Shown: one piece after another, positions 46,881 through 59,407 of the stretch | Layout of the letters: each line of letters opens with the position of its first letter | Position numbering within the stretch: position 1 is the stretch's first letter | NCBI GenBank assembly: GCA_033239125.1 | Contig: BSWB01000006.1 | Location: forward strand, 113,010,242 to 113,074,241 | From: Fagopyrum homotropicum | Taxonomy: Eukaryota; Streptophyta; Magnoliopsida; Caryophyllales; Polygonaceae | Length of the DNA: 64,000 nucleotides | Direction: 5' to 3' | The notes under the pieces: generated by a model | What the model was told of the DNA's origin: nothing | The model's database searches: none | What the model saw: the letters and a program-made list of their open reading frames with translations, nothing else | Position numbers and translations under genes: made by a program

Positions 46881-47609
46881 TGTAACACCCCGAATCCGCG
46901 GGACTCGGGATGTCACATTGGGCTAGGATCTCACAATGGATCCTGACCCTAGCCTGACAACAAGTTCACTGGACCTTACAACATGGCACTGACAGATATA
47001 AAATAAATACATAAAACAGTATAAACTGTACGACCCAAAGTAAACAACAACATAGCCGAGTATATAAAACGACATCCTCACACAGGAGGTACAAAAGATC
47101 ATCCTCACACAAGAGGGGAAACACAACAACCCCAAACCAACCACCTAATGTACGAGAGTCCTCGGCCTGTCACCCTGCCAGATCACCCAGTAGCGCCTAA
47201 CCTGTAAACATCTACAACACGGTATTAAACCATTAGCTAACCATACATATATGAGGTAATGCATAAGCACAAGCACAATCATGAAAGATAAACACATCAA
47301 CATGATATCACACATTTACCCATTTATTATCTTTATATAATAACCATTCACTCAAAAACCGTATATATATAGATAGATGAAAGTATGTGACACGAGGACC
47401 GATACATCCCCGCCTCTGAGTGCAATGTCCAGTTGTAAGAGTATCGGTCACACAATCCGTGTACCCTATGGGAGTGGATTGCGCCTTTCCTGTAAACCAG
47501 ACTGGCTTGAGGTCAGAGAACCTCTCAGACTCCACTACGGGATGAAAGGGAAAGGTTATCACAGCCACGCAACAGGGCAGTCAATAAAACATAGGTCGGT
47601 ATAAACGAC
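46881..47609 (-). repeat. Tk3 5' LTR, PBS-proximal part
   Basis: Matches 39779-40507 and ends with the Ath-P target duplication ACGAC (47605-47609). Confidence 0.93.
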
Positions 47610-49355
47610 TGTTTGCTCCAAACGGTGTGTGCAAGCTTTAAAATTTATAACCCTAGACGTAAGCTTAAAACAAGGATGCGAACCCGCAGTGTACGGGTCA
47701 ATCGTAGTAAAAAGCAAGGAATTCCAAGGGTCGATCACAGGGACTTAGTGAAACAAAGTCCAATCACGGTAAGCTCTAGTAATTACTAACCGCAAAAGCA
47801 ATTAAAACAATCAAAGATGATAAACAGTCAATAAAGGAAACATGCAATTCTAGGAATTAAAGCATCTAGTTGTGGTTCCAACTCAAGATCTAAAGATAAG
47901 CGGACAAAGTTGAGGTTTTTGCATAGGGAAGGTGTTACTAAAGTGTTACAGATCACCGGGTAAGTCTCACTACTCACTAATCCTAAACCGTAACTCCTAT
48001 TACCGGATAAGTCTCAAGGAATCAAGATAAAGAACTATAACCTCAAACTAACATACCATCTAAGGGAATAGAATCAACCTTTACCGGGTAAGTCTCAGGC
48101 TAACTCACAAAGATGGGATGAAAGCACACTCAAACCCCAATAAAGGATAAACCTTTATTACCTACACTTATGATCTTAGGTACACAAACTAAGGAATTAC
48201 CGGGTAAGTCTCATCCTAAGCTTGCATTGAACCAGGAAAGGTGTAATAAGAATAGGATTTGGCAAACTCTAACACTTAACTCTCAGTTTCGGATCAGATA
48301 AGTCACCTCGGTCAGCCAAATTCCACCCCGGCCGAGATGTTCATCGACTGAGCTAGATGCTTAGGGTTAAGGTTAAAGACTCGAACTTTCAGGGTCCTAC
48401 TGGAATCTAAGATTATTCTATCATTGTTTTTCCCACAACCTTCAGTCAATCACCCTAGAATCACACAAGGAAATTAGCCACTCATCATCATGAAAGTATT
48501 AATCAAATATATGGGAAGAAGGTGAATATTTGAACAAGAAGAATTTAATGAAAAGACTTCAATATTTGAATCAAATATCACAACAAAAGCGTTCCTTGGA
48601 TATAAATCCAACAAGGCAAGACAACAAGGAAGGGAATCTAAGACAATCTTACAAAACCCTTCAAAAGCTATAAAAGCTATAGACTTCAATCTTCCTTCAA
48701 CCTTCAAAAAGGTTCTTCAAATCTCTCAACTGGAGTATGGCTGCTGTGGGTATAAACACGATCTTGCGCTGATAGCGGATGTCGGATTTGTGGGAAATCC
48801 GACCCTTTTTATAGGAAAATAACCCTCCAAAGATAATATATCTTAGAAAGATCTTTTCCCATAAAAATAGGTAAAATATAGGATCTGAATTATCTTCTTC
48901 CTTCGAGGAGCCAAGCCCAAAAATATAAGATCTCTTTCCAAAGATAAAAGATCTCAGCCAAGAATAAAATATTCTCGTCGCGTCCCAGGTGTTCGCCTCG
49001 GTCGAGTCGACTTCTCTGGATCACCTCGGTCGAGGTGAATCTGTGGTCAACCGAGGTGAGTCACAACTGAATGTGAAATCTCTCAAATCTGGTCCAAAGT
49101 GAATCCTAAATCCATGGCCATGGTTCCTTATGTTTCTGAATGTAGCTCCAATGACTCCATAGCTCCTTTTGCTCCTTTTTGATGCAAAACGTGCCTTTTT
49201 ACCTACGATTACAACAAAACTAGGTGTAGACCTCGATTCCCGCAAAGGTAGATGAAATGGTAATATAATCACATAATATACATACAAACATGCAGATTAT
49301 TGAAGATAAAACGTCCAAACAAACCCCAAAATATAGACTATAATTCATGCTATCA
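47610..49355 (-). repeat. Ath-P 3' LTR
   Basis: TGTTTGCTCC to CATGCTATCA, 1746 bp. The word ACCGGGTAAGTCTC or a variant is at 47955, 48002, 48083 and 48199. CTATAAAAA (minus) at 48806-48814 is the likely TATA box. Palindrome phrases CACCTCGGTCGAGGTG and variants are at 48304, 48324, 48995 and 49022, with a half-site at 49051. Confidence 0.95.
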
Positions 49356-49395
49356 AAATACCCCATACTTAGCCCTTGCTTGTCCCCAAGCAAGT
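49356..49395 (-). other. Ath-P polypurine tract region
   Basis: Minus strand CTTGGGGACAAGCAAGG followed by AAGTATGGGGTATTT up to the LTR start TGATAGC, the same layout as Ath-H at 16311-16350. Confidence 0.9.
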
Positions 49396-50940
49396 TCCGC
49401 ATATAAAAGACAAGATAGAATGGATTAATAGTCATGAAAATCAATGAAAAGTTTTTCAAAAACATTTTTATGGCGTGCAACAATCATAGATCACTCTAAG
49501 AGAATACTTTATGGAGTTTAAAATCAAAATATGATCAAAACATTTTATAAATATAAGAAAGTTGTTCATCTTTGCATAAAATCATAGAATGCATAATAAG
49601 TCATAATTATCGAAATTAATCATGCATAATCCAGCTTAAACCACTAAGTCAATCAACAAGCTCAAGGTCTCAAGGGCTTCCCAAAAGAAAGGTCAAGAAA
49701 CGTGTAGGGTAGGGATGTATGTAAGGTAATGTGGTGCTAGAATCCGGGAAAATGATGAACTTCACTTTCACTTCGCTTGCAACATCTTCCACCAATAAGC
49801 TTTGCTTATTTCACACTTTTTCTTTTACTTTACTTTTTGGGATGCATGGACAGAGGTGCACAATAACCGAAGCCTAGGAAATCAGCAATCGTCAATTTCT
49901 TGAGATGCATCAAACCCTTGATGCACATACCATGACCCGTTAGGAATATCGCTCAATCCGACTTTGGCAAGACACAAACACCCGGATATGTGAATGGTGC
50001 CGAGTTACTCATCTTCATGATTGACTTCCCCAAACCTATTATTACTTTCTAGCAATTTCACTTCCAGCCAACTTCTCAACTTTAACTTCACTTGCTTTCA
50101 CCACTTCGCTTGCTTCCAAATTCCCGGATAGGTAAAGGGAGGCAAAAATGTATATGAGGGGCTAAGCATGATTAAGAAGAAGAAGAGAGAAGAATGAATT
50201 GCCTTGGTCTTTCCAGGAAGAAAGTGAGAGAACTTATCTTGCGGTGTCAACCTTCAAATTCAACATAATTTGGATAAAAACAAAGTATTAAACATGCCAA
50301 TAATTTCAAACAAAGCATTTAGAAACTTAAACATATTATAAAACCTTTTAAACACATAAAGAATTCCAAAACCAGTCAGTAAACAAGATCTTCACTGAGA
50401 TCATATCCAGATAAGGAGCACAAAAATCGTTTTCGAAAACTCTCAGTTAACCCACCTCGGTCGAGGTGTTCTTAGGTCAACCGAGGTGAAACACCTCGTT
50501 CGGCCAGAACTCCACCGGTCGAGGTCAAAAAAAAATTTTTTTAAAAACCAGTTTTCTTTCAGTTTCGACGTTTTTCTCAATCAAATAACCTGTAAGTATG
50601 CATGTAGTCTCAGATAAACACATAGATGAAAAAGTGAAGCATAAATATAGATATCCGGTCAAATAGAGTCATACATCAAATAAATGTCAAATACGTCAAT
50701 AAACACCCCATACTTAGGACACACTGTCCCAGTGGGTCAAAATAAGTCTAAGGAAAAAGTACTCACCGGATAATAAGCTGAACTGCATAAAAATAAGAAA
50801 GAAAATTCATGCAGCTCTCAATAATCACGATCCGGTGGTGGTGGTGGTGGCACATACGGATACTGGGACGGGTCGAACGGATAGCCCATGACGTGCTCAA
50901 ACTGAATCTGCGCCATCATGTGCTGGTAATGCTGCCGCTC
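49396..50940 (-). other. Ath-P non-coding 3' region
   Basis: No credible ORF. It holds a conserved block at 49959-50015 shared with Ath-H 14961-15016, an internal polypurine-like block (minus AAGTATGGGGTGTT, near 50704-50717), and a palindrome cassette at 50453-50488 (full site 50453-50468, half-site 50481-50488, arms 20 bp apart), with further words at 50492-50525. Confidence 0.75.
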
Positions 50941-52192
50941 CTACATCTCGCGGATATCCAGTGACAAAGTAGCATATGAATCAATAACCTGATCCGTCAG
51001 GTCGTCGATCCGACTGTGATCCTCTGAATCCCTGTGTCGGCGTGTCCTACGCCTAGCAGGTCTCACTGGAGAAGTAGCAGGTGCAGGCTCAGTATCCTCA
51101 TCATCCAGATCTATAACTGGTGCGCTCGTCCCTGCAGTATCTGTCCATGTATCCATCGGGACTCCACCCTCTCTGTCATCAGCTGTCTCCTCATCATTTG
51201 CCTCCTCCTCAGCTGGGGCAGCTGCTGCCTCTTTGTAATCCTCCATCAGTGGGGCCCAAACGGTCTGCCAATAATGAGGGTCGAAAACTGTAAACTGGGC
51301 AGACCACCTGATCCCCTGCGGTGCAGTCAGCTCCCACGGCATAGCCACATACGGTGTAGTCAAACCTCGGGGAACCAGAATCCGCCGAGTGATCATCTCC
51401 TGCAGCCCAAGCGGCTTGGCAGCCGCCACCATCGTGCAAGCGCTGAGATCCATGTCTTGATAGCTGGCAATGTGGGTGACAAGCCCTCCGCAGCAGATGT
51501 CTCCCTTCGCCTTGGCCTTGATCTTGTGCAGATCCTCTGCCAACATCAAGCCAAAGTCCGGGATACCCCTAGTCAACATGCAGTATAAACTGAATAGCTC
51601 CCCCTGTCGGATCTTCTGGGGCGTCTCAGTACGCGCCAGAAGTGTCTCACTGAAGATCCGGTGGGCTAACCTAAAGGCTAAGTGGAAGATGACCTTCTCC
51701 CTAGAATCTCCAGGGCGCCATCTGTCTGCATGCTCAACAATATGGGCAATCTGCCCCCAAAACTTCCTAGCTACAGATCGGGACGGGAAGTCAACATTTG
51801 TGGGCTCAGGAAAGCCAAAAATCTCTCTCCAGTACTCTAGTGGCACTAAGAAGTTCCGGTTCATCAACCGGTACTTCACATATCGCTCTGTGGGGAGGTA
51901 GGTGAAGGAGCTAACAAACTCTAAGGTGGGCTCCAAATAGGTTGGGGCTCGGATCTCAGTAAACTGATCCAGCCCTACTGTAGATATCATCCTCCTAAGG
52001 TCTCCGTCTAACTGGAGACAATCAAAAAGCAGACACGTCCAGGAAGCGAGGTGCAATCATTGGACGGCCGGAAATACGGTCATAATCGACCTGGTGTCGC
52101 TCGTGGATCACCGGTCGATAGGGTCGGGAAGAAGAGGAAGAAGGGGAAGGTGAGGATCTATCCCTAAGGGCAAGGCGTCTGTCAGAACTCAT
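50941..52192 (-). pseudogene. Ath-P env-like (Athila ORF2) protein, one frameshift
   Basis: ATG at 52192-52190 (MSSDRRLALRDRSS, Ser/Pro-rich start), with a one-base length change in the A run at 52024-52028 (plus strand) shifting the frame. After it, 50941-52056 is open for over 370 codons: FLVPLEYWREIFGFPEP, a helical middle, then an acidic stretch (EEEANDEETADD) and a basic RPARRRTRRHR tail. The layout fits the extra ORF of Athila elements. No signal peptide or clear membrane segment, so env-like is positional; acidic and basic tails suggest a nuclear or nucleic-acid role. Total about 415 codons. Confidence 0.75.
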
Positions 52193-52992
52193 TTTTCAGA
52201 AATCTAACACTGTCAGGTCACCTCGGTCGACTGACAACTCTCAAGAATCACCTCGGCCGAGGCACAGCTCGTCTGGACCGAGGCGGAAAACTGGATTCTA
52301 ATTTCCTCTGAAAATTCAGTTCTTTTTCCCCAAATTCACTACAACTGCTTCCTATGGGGTACTTAAGCCTTTTCTCAGCAAATGCAAGGGCGACCAAAGC
52401 CCAAATCGAAGCGAAAAAGCGAGGTAGGGTTTCGGTTTTTGTTTTACCTCGTTCGGCCGAATCGGTTCGATTTTCTTGCAGATCGACGATGCACTGGGAT
52501 CCTCTATGCCTTAATCGCAGTTTGGAAGCAAAAATCTTCGAAAACGAGCAAGAATCGAAGAAGGCGAGGTGAAAGGGCTGCCGCGGTCGAGGAGGTTGGT
52601 AAAGAGAGGAAAGAGAAATTTTTCCTCTTTTTATACCCTTTCTGGAACTGCTGTCACCTCGGTCGAGATGGTCTCGATTGGATAGAGGTGGTTCTTCAGA
52701 AACCCTAGTCGCCTCGGTTGCTCAAGAATCATCTCGGTCGAGGTGCTCTGACAGCAACCGAGATGCCTCAGTCAAACTTCGTCTTCTCAAATTCTCGATC
52801 TTATGTCCTTCCAGTTATGCTCCTTCCTTAGATGTCTCCTGTTATCTGTCTAGAACGCCAAAAACAAAACAAAGCAAAGCAAAAGCAAAACTATCTAAGC
52901 TAGACTAGAAAACGGGAAAAGAAAACAATACCTTGGGTTGCCTTCCAAGAAGCGCTTGGTTTAAGGTCGCTAGCTGGACCATGATGCGTCTC
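52193..52992. repeat. Palindrome-rich spacer between Ath-P env-like ORF and pol
   Basis: CCTCGGYCGAGG-type phrases at 52219, 52249 (perfect CCTCGGCCGAGG), 52583, 52655 and 52730, with half-sites at about 52278, 52684, 52711 and 52759. Around 52730 a half-site, full site and half-site are each 20 bp apart. The right end (52930-52975, minus) keeps the Athila pol tail word ending GCAACCCAAGGTA. ORFs here are not credible. Confidence 0.85.
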
Positions 52993-54753
52993 TCATACGT
53001 GATGGGAGGTGCCCTCACCCCATACTTCACCTCCATCGTGGGGTGAAGTAAGCAAGTCTATCAAACGCTCCAACAAGTGTAAATGCTCATCGGGGAATGA
53101 ATCGTCTATGGGTGGGTCGTCCTTCTCGCGTGAAGATGCAGGTAGCCGGCTGAGGTGATCCGCAACAGAATTTTCGGATCCCTTCTTATCGCGGATCTCT
53201 AGATCAAACTCTTGAAGCAAGAGAATCCACCGAATAAGGCGTGGCTTGGCATCTTTCTTAGCCAACAAGTAACGGATGGCTGCATGGTCGGTGTAGACAA
53301 TGACTTTCGCCCCTACTAAATAGGAACGAAACTTCTCGAAAGCATATACAACCGCCAATAATTCTTTCTCGGTGGTAGCGTAGTTGCGTTGGGCTACATC
53401 TAATGTCTTGCTTGCATAGTAAATGGCGGTGGTCCGGCCATCCTTCTTCTGTCCAAGCACCGCTCCTACGGCTACATCACTAGCATCGCAGATGATCTCA
53501 AAGGGCAAGGTCCAATCCGGAGGTTGGATAATGGGAGCGGAGATCAACGCTTCCTTAATCCTGTAAAAAGCATCAAGACACTCCTGCGAAAACTCAAAAA
53601 CAACATCTTTATTCAAGAGGTTAGTTAAAGGTTTAGAAATCTTAGAGAAGTCCTTGATGAATCTTCTGTAGAAACCTGCATGCCCGAGAAAACTCCTCAC
53701 ACTTTTAACAGAACAAGGGGGAGGGAGTTTCTCAATAGTCTCGATCTTAGCGCGATCGACCTCAATGCCTCGATTAGAAACGAGGTGTCCTAGCACAATG
53801 CCTTCATTAACCATAAAATGACACTTCTCCCAATTCAAAACAAGATTAGTGTCTTCACATCTTTTAAGCACTAGAGAAAGGTTAGATAGGCAATCATCAA
53901 AAGAGGAACCATATACAGAAAAATCATCCATAAATACCTCCATGATCTCCTCTATGTACTCGGAAAAGATACCCATCATGCATCGCTGGAAGGTAGCGGG
54001 TGCATTGCACAATCCAAATGGCATCCTCCTATAAGCAAATGTCCCCCATGGACAAGTGAAAGTGGTCTTCTCTTGATCATCCGGATGGATAGGAATCTAG
54101 AAGAATCCACTATAACCGTCTAAGTAGCAAAAGTGTGAATGCTGAGCCAACCGCTCGAGCATTTGATCAATAAAGGGAAGTGGAAAATGGTCCTTCCGTG
54201 TGGCCGTATTCAGCTTCCTATAGTCGATGCAAACCCTCCAGCCCGTAACGGTCCTGGTTGGGATCAACTCGTTGTTCTTGTTCGTCACAACGGTCATCCC
54301 TCCCTTCTTCGGAACTACATGCACCGGGCTAACCCACTTGCTGTCCGAGATAGGGTATATGATACCTGCATCCAACAACTTAAGAACTGCTTTCTTCACA
54401 ACCTCTTTCATGATCGGATTTAACCGTCTTTGAGGTTCCCGTGAAGTCTTATGATCATCCTCCATTAGAATTCTATGCATGCAGAAAGAAGGCTTAATGC
54501 CAATAAGATCATCTATAGTATAACCCAAAGCCTTTTGATGCTTTCTCAAGACATGCATGAGTTTAGACAATTCAGTTTCGGAGAGGGAAGCACTAACAAT
54601 AACGGGATAAGTGGAATCCGGTCCAAGAAAGACATACCTTAAGTGATTTGGGAGTTGTTTAAGCTCCACAACTGGGGGTGCTTTCTGAGGGGGATCCTTT
54701 CTTCCTTCTTCCAGTGGAGTAGATCCAGAAACTGGACTTTCGGAAGTCTCAGT
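52993..54753 (-). pseudogene. Ath-P reverse transcriptase and RNase H
   Basis: Continues the gag-PR frame. RT motifs: RVCIDYRKLNTATRKDHFPLP, YLDGYSGFF, then TAG at 54097-54099 where Gln is expected, MPFGLCNAPATFQRCM, and the catalytic FMDDFSVYG with both Asp present. RNase H: ICDASDVAVGAVLGQ, TTEKELLAVVYA, VYTDHAAIRYL, closing with VADHLSRLP. The frame then ends within 60 codons at 52993 with a short unrelated tail. Athila elements normally continue into integrase here; no HHCC or DDE motif is found in the following 2 kb. Confidence 0.92.
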
Positions 54754-57519
54754 TCAAATCGTCTCGCCATCGACCTCGGTCGAGGCGCAGAGGCATTGAC
54801 CGAGATGTTCTTCAGTCGTCTCGCTCAATCCAGAAAGTGCCTCGGTCGAGGTACTGCAACTGGAACCGAAACTGGAGATCTTCGTCTCCTGGGTTAGCTT
54901 CTCAGTTTTAGCTCCTTGATCTTCTTCCAGTGCTTTTAAGCTCCGTATATCTGCATCACAAGAAGCATCTATACCTTCCTCCATTAAACTGAAACTAATA
55001 ACTCTTTCGAGTGGATCGTTAGTAAGGATAGAGCTCACAAATTCTCTTGATTCTTCTTCATCGTAGATGTTGAAGATATCATCTGTTAGCTGCTCCCCTT
55101 TCATGGCTGCAAGTAATGCGAACTCCACCTCATCGCCGCCAATGTTGAATTTCAACTTGGCGTTCTTGCAATCCACGTTGCAACCCGAAGTTGCTAGAAA
55201 TGGCCTCCCGAGAATAATAGGAACAGGATAATCTGCGGGAATGTCAAGTACAACAAAATCTATTGGTAAATAGAAGTTACCTAACTTGACCGGAACGTCC
55301 TCCAAGATGCCCACGGGATGGGTGATGGAGCGATCCGCCATATAAAGTCGAATCTTGACCGGCTTGGGCTCTCCAAGTCCGATCTTTGCACATAGCTCCA
55401 GCGGGATGATGCTCACGCTGGCTCCTAGATCACAAAGGGCTTCACAAGTGACATCCCCAACTTGAATGGGAATGCAAAATGAGCCGGGATCTCTCAATTT
55501 AGGTGGCATCTTCTCCTTCATGATTTGAATGAGCTCCGAGGATTTAGATGTCATCCTAACTTCACCAAAATCTTCCAGTTTCCTCTTCCTTGATAGGATC
55601 TCCTTAGAGAACTTCCCATAGGCGGGCATCCCTAGAATAGCATCAAGGAAAGGAATGTTAATATGCAGTTTATTCATCAAGTCAAGGAACTTACCAAAGT
55701 GCTTGTCTAGATGTGCTCTGGCCCTTGACTGGGGGAATGGAAGTGGTGGTTTGTATGCAGGAGGTGGAACATAAACTTCAGTTTTCCCCTCCGCTTTCTG
55801 TGGCTCCACCTCGGTTGGCATCTCGGTCGAAGTGTTCTTCGACTGCATTTGGACCGAGGTGGTCTTCATCGGTACTGGCACCGACCGAGGCACTGGATCT
55901 GCAGTCTTCAGTCCACTCCTCGTAGTTATGGCCATGATCTGGCCCTTAGGGTTGCTTTCCGTTCTTGCTGGAAGCTTCCCTGGATCTCTTGGCGCTTCAT
56001 TCGCCCTACTTGCAAGTTGTTGTTCAAAGGCTTTTTGGGCCTTCGAAAATGAAGTCATAGAAGTCTCCATAGCATTGAGCTTGATCAAGATAGCCTCCAG
56101 AACTGCGTCTTTCTTTTCCGGCTGAGACGAACTTGATCCTTGCCCCTGGCTCTTTAATGGAGTAGAAGAAGAAGAAGGGGAAGAGAGGAAAGGGTTAGAG
56201 GAATTGTTAGAGTTGGAGTTTGAATGATTGTTACCAGAATTTTGGTTGTTCGCCCTCCAATTGTTGCTATTGGATCCTCTATTGTTGTTGTTGTAATTGT
56301 TGTTCCTGGAACCGTTGTTGTTGTTACGGTATCCATTGTTGTTGTTCCTTTGTCCTTGCTCTTCCTTCTTGGTTTGAGCAACCAAGAGTTCCTTCAATTG
56401 CTTCACGTCATTCTTCAAAGACGTGAGTTGATTGTTGTTGGGCTGAGTTTCTTGAAAGTTAACTCTTTTAACTCCACCTTCAGCTCCTTGATGGGTGTAC
56501 TTCTCCATGTGCAAAGCTTGCTTCTCGATGAAGTCCCAAGCTTCGTCAATCGCCATGTCCATAAAGGTACCGGCGGAGAGTAGTTGGAGATTGAACTGGG
56601 TGCTTCCGTCCAGTCCCTTGAATTATATCTCCAATAGCTCTAACTTTGGAATCCCATGATATGGGCAATCCAAAAGAATGTCCTTGAACCGCTCCCATGA
56701 CTTGGACAAGCTCTCCTTGTCCTTCATAATAAAAGCATTGATCTTCCCTCTCATTTCAGCTGTCTTTGAGGGGGGAAAGAATTTGGTCAAGAACTCCGTT
56801 GTCATCTCCTCCCATGTGCTAATTTTTCCTGGAGGAAGAGATTGATACCAAGTAAGAGCTCTATCTTTTAAAGAAAAGTAAAAAGGTCTTAGCTTGTAGT
56901 TGTTATTTTCAATCCTTGAGGGTCTCAAGGTCTCCATCAAAATCTCATAGTTTTGCAGATGTTGATGTGGTGATTCCTTCTCTAGCCCTCCGAACTGGCA
57001 TGGGCGAATCATGGATAGAACTTGCGGTCGAAGTTCGTAGTCATGGTCCGCTGGATCTCCTAGGTTAACTCCTCGACGCCTCAGTTGTTGATTGGGGTCC
57101 ATCCTTTGACCTAGGGTTTGTGGGATTCCTGCAGGAAAAGCGTCTCGGATTGGCATCCGAGGTGGAAGTACCTCGGCCGGGGCGTTAGGTACTGGGACCT
57201 GCCTCGGTCGAGGGTCAACGACTGGGACCTAGATCGGTCGAGGATCTGGAACAGGATCTTCCCTCGGTCGAGGTAGAAACTGGTCTCGTAAAGCTGCCAT
57301 GTCAGCTTTGATCGCTTCAGTCCTGGTGCGAGTTTCTTCTCTTTCCTGCCTCAATTCTTCCCTACTGAGGCGTAGCAGCTCTAGCGCCTCTTTCAACTCG
57401 GCCTCAAGATCGCGATTGTCTTGGTGGGCCATCTTCGCTTCTCTTAAGCGTCGCTTGTATGTCTTTTCTGGTTCGGGATTGTAAGGAACGATTTCCTTCC
57501 CAGTGCGGGTTCTTCGCAT
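54754..57519 (-). pseudogene. Ath-P gag and protease
   Basis: First Met at 57519-57517 (MRRTRTGKEIVPYNPEPEK), then a coiled-coil-like Glu/Arg-rich segment (57290-57440). A linker at 57160-57275 encodes repeated PRPR from four palindromes at 30-31 bp steps. The capsid-like part (56640-57060) has PHQHLQNYEILMETLRPS and RALTWYQSLPPGKISTWEEM. An Asn/Gly/Ser-rich tract follows (56215-56345). The protease has CDLGASVSIIP with Asp at 55429-55431 and IILGRPFLAT. Stops in the same frame: TAG 57229, TAA 56623, TGA 54754. Further palindromes are in frame at 54772-54870 and 55807-55890. No zinc knuckle is visible. Confidence 0.92.
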
Positions 57520-57622
57520 AAACCTAAGAAAAAACCTGCAAAAGTCACTCAAGTAGAGTGGTTAGAAGACACGGGGGCAAGTGCCCCAAGAGCAAACCGT
57601 AACCGGCTCGGTCTAGACCAAG

Positions 57623-57640
57623 TCCCCGGCAACGGCGCCA
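57623..57640 (-). other. Ath-P primer-binding site (tRNA-Asp)
   Basis: Minus strand TGGCGCCGTTGCCGGGGA, perfect, six bases from the 5' LTR edge at 57647. Confidence 0.95.
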
Positions 57641-57646
57641 AAAACT

Positions 57647-59402
57647 TGTTCGCTCCAAACGGTGTGTGCAAGCTTTAAATTTATAACCCTAGACGTAAGC
57701 TTAAAACAAAGATGCGAACCCGCAGTGTACGGGTCAATCGTAGTAAAAAGCAAGGAATTCCAGGGGTCGATCACAGGGACTTAGTGAAACAAAGTCCAAT
57801 CACGGTAAGCTCTAGTAATTACTAACCACAAGAGCAATTAAAACAATCAAAGATGATAAACAGTCAATAAAGGAAACATGCAATTCTAGGGATTAAAGCA
57901 TCTAGTTGTGGTTCCAACTCAAGATCTAAAGATAAGCGGACAAAGTTGAGGTGTTTGCATAGGGAAGGTGTTACTAAAGTGGAATAGATCACCGGGTAAG
58001 TCTCACTACTCACTAATCCTAAACCGTAACTCCTATTACCGGATAAGTCTCAAGGAATCAAGATAAAGAACTATAACCTCAAACTAACATACCATCTAAG
58101 GGAATAGAATCAACCTTTACCGGGTAAGTCTCAGGCTAACTCACAAAGATGGGATGAAAGCACACTCAAACCCCAATAAAGGATAAACTTTTATTACCTA
58201 CACTTATGATCTTAGGTACACAAACTAAGGAATTACCGGGTAAGTCTCATCCTAAGCTTGCATTGAACCAGGAAAGGTGTAATAAGAATAGGATTTGGCA
58301 AACTCTAACACTTAACTCTCAGTTTCGGATCAGATAAGTCACCTCGGTCAGCCAAATTCCACCCCGGCCGAGATGTTCATCGACTGAGCTAGATGCTTAG
58401 GGTTAAGGTTAAAGACTCGAACTTTCAGGGTCCTACTGGAATCTAAGATTACTCTATCATTGTTTTTCCCACAACCTTCAGTCAATCACCCTAGAATCAC
58501 ACAAGGAAATTAGCCACCCATCATCATGAAAGTATTAATCAAATATATGGGAAGAAGGTGAATATTTGAACAAGAAGAATTTAATGAAAAGACTTCAATA
58601 TCTGAATCAAATATCACAACAAAAGCGTTCCTTGGATATAAATCCAACAAGGCAAGACAACAAGGAAGGGAATCTAAGACAATCTTACAAAACCCTTCAA
58701 AAGCTATAAAAGCTATAGACTTCAATCTTCCTTCAACCTTCAAAAAGGTTCTTCAAATCTCCCAACTGGAGTATGGCTGCTGTGGGTATAAACACGATCT
58801 TGCGCTGATAGCGGATGTCGGATTTGTGGGAAATCCGACCCTTTTTATAGGAAAATAACCCTCCAAAGATAATATATCTTAGAAAGATCTTTTCCCATAA
58901 AAATAGGTAAAATATAGGATCTGAATTATCTTCTTCCTTCCAAGAGCCAAGCCCAAAAATATAAGATCTCTTTCCAAAGATAAAACATCTCAGCCAAGAA
59001 TAAAATATTCTCGCCGCGTCCCAGGTGTTCGCCTCGGTCGAGTTGACTTCTCTGGATCACCTCGGTCGAGGTGAATCTGTGGTCAACCGAGGTGAGTCAC
59101 AACTGAATGTGAAATCTCTCAAATCTGGTCCAAAGTGAATCCTAAATCCATGGTCATGCTTCCTGGATGGTTCCTTATGTTCCTAAATGTAGCTCCAATG
59201 ACTGCATAGCTCCATTTGCTCCTTTTTGATGCAAAACGTGCCTTTTTACCTACGATTACAACAAAACTAGGTGTAGACCTCGATTCCCGCAAAGGTAGAT
59301 GAAATGGTAATATAATCACATAATATACATACAAACATGCAGATTATTGAAGATAAAACGTCCAAACAAACCCCAAAATATAGACTATAGTTCATGCTAT
59401 CA
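57647..59402 (-). repeat. Ath-P 5' LTR
   Basis: TGTTCGCTCC to CATGCTATCA, 1756 bp, nearly identical to the 3' LTR. The TATA-like CTATAAAAA (minus) is at 58842-58850, and palindromes are at 58340, 58363, 59031 and 59058. The four ACCGGGTAAGTCTC words recur around 57990-58250. The close match of the LTRs fits a fairly recent insertion, the youngest layer in this nest. Confidence 0.95.
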
Positions 59403-59407
59403 ACGAC

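Larger units (their letters stand above)
47610..59402 (-). mobile_element. Ath-P: Athila-type element, minus strand, integrase missing
   Basis: Both LTRs have TG...CA ends, the target duplication ACGAC is at 47605-47609 and 59403-59407, and the empty site is preserved at 40503-40507. Order on the minus strand: 5' LTR, tRNA-Asp PBS, gag-PR-RT-RNase H in one frame with four stops, palindrome-rich spacer, env-like ORF, non-coding 3' region, polypurine tract, 3' LTR. There is no integrase between RNase H and the spacer. Confidence 0.95.

Noticed and set aside
51034..51588. Plus-strand frames over 51034-51901
   Set aside because: Shadows of the minus-strand env-like ORF of Ath-P.
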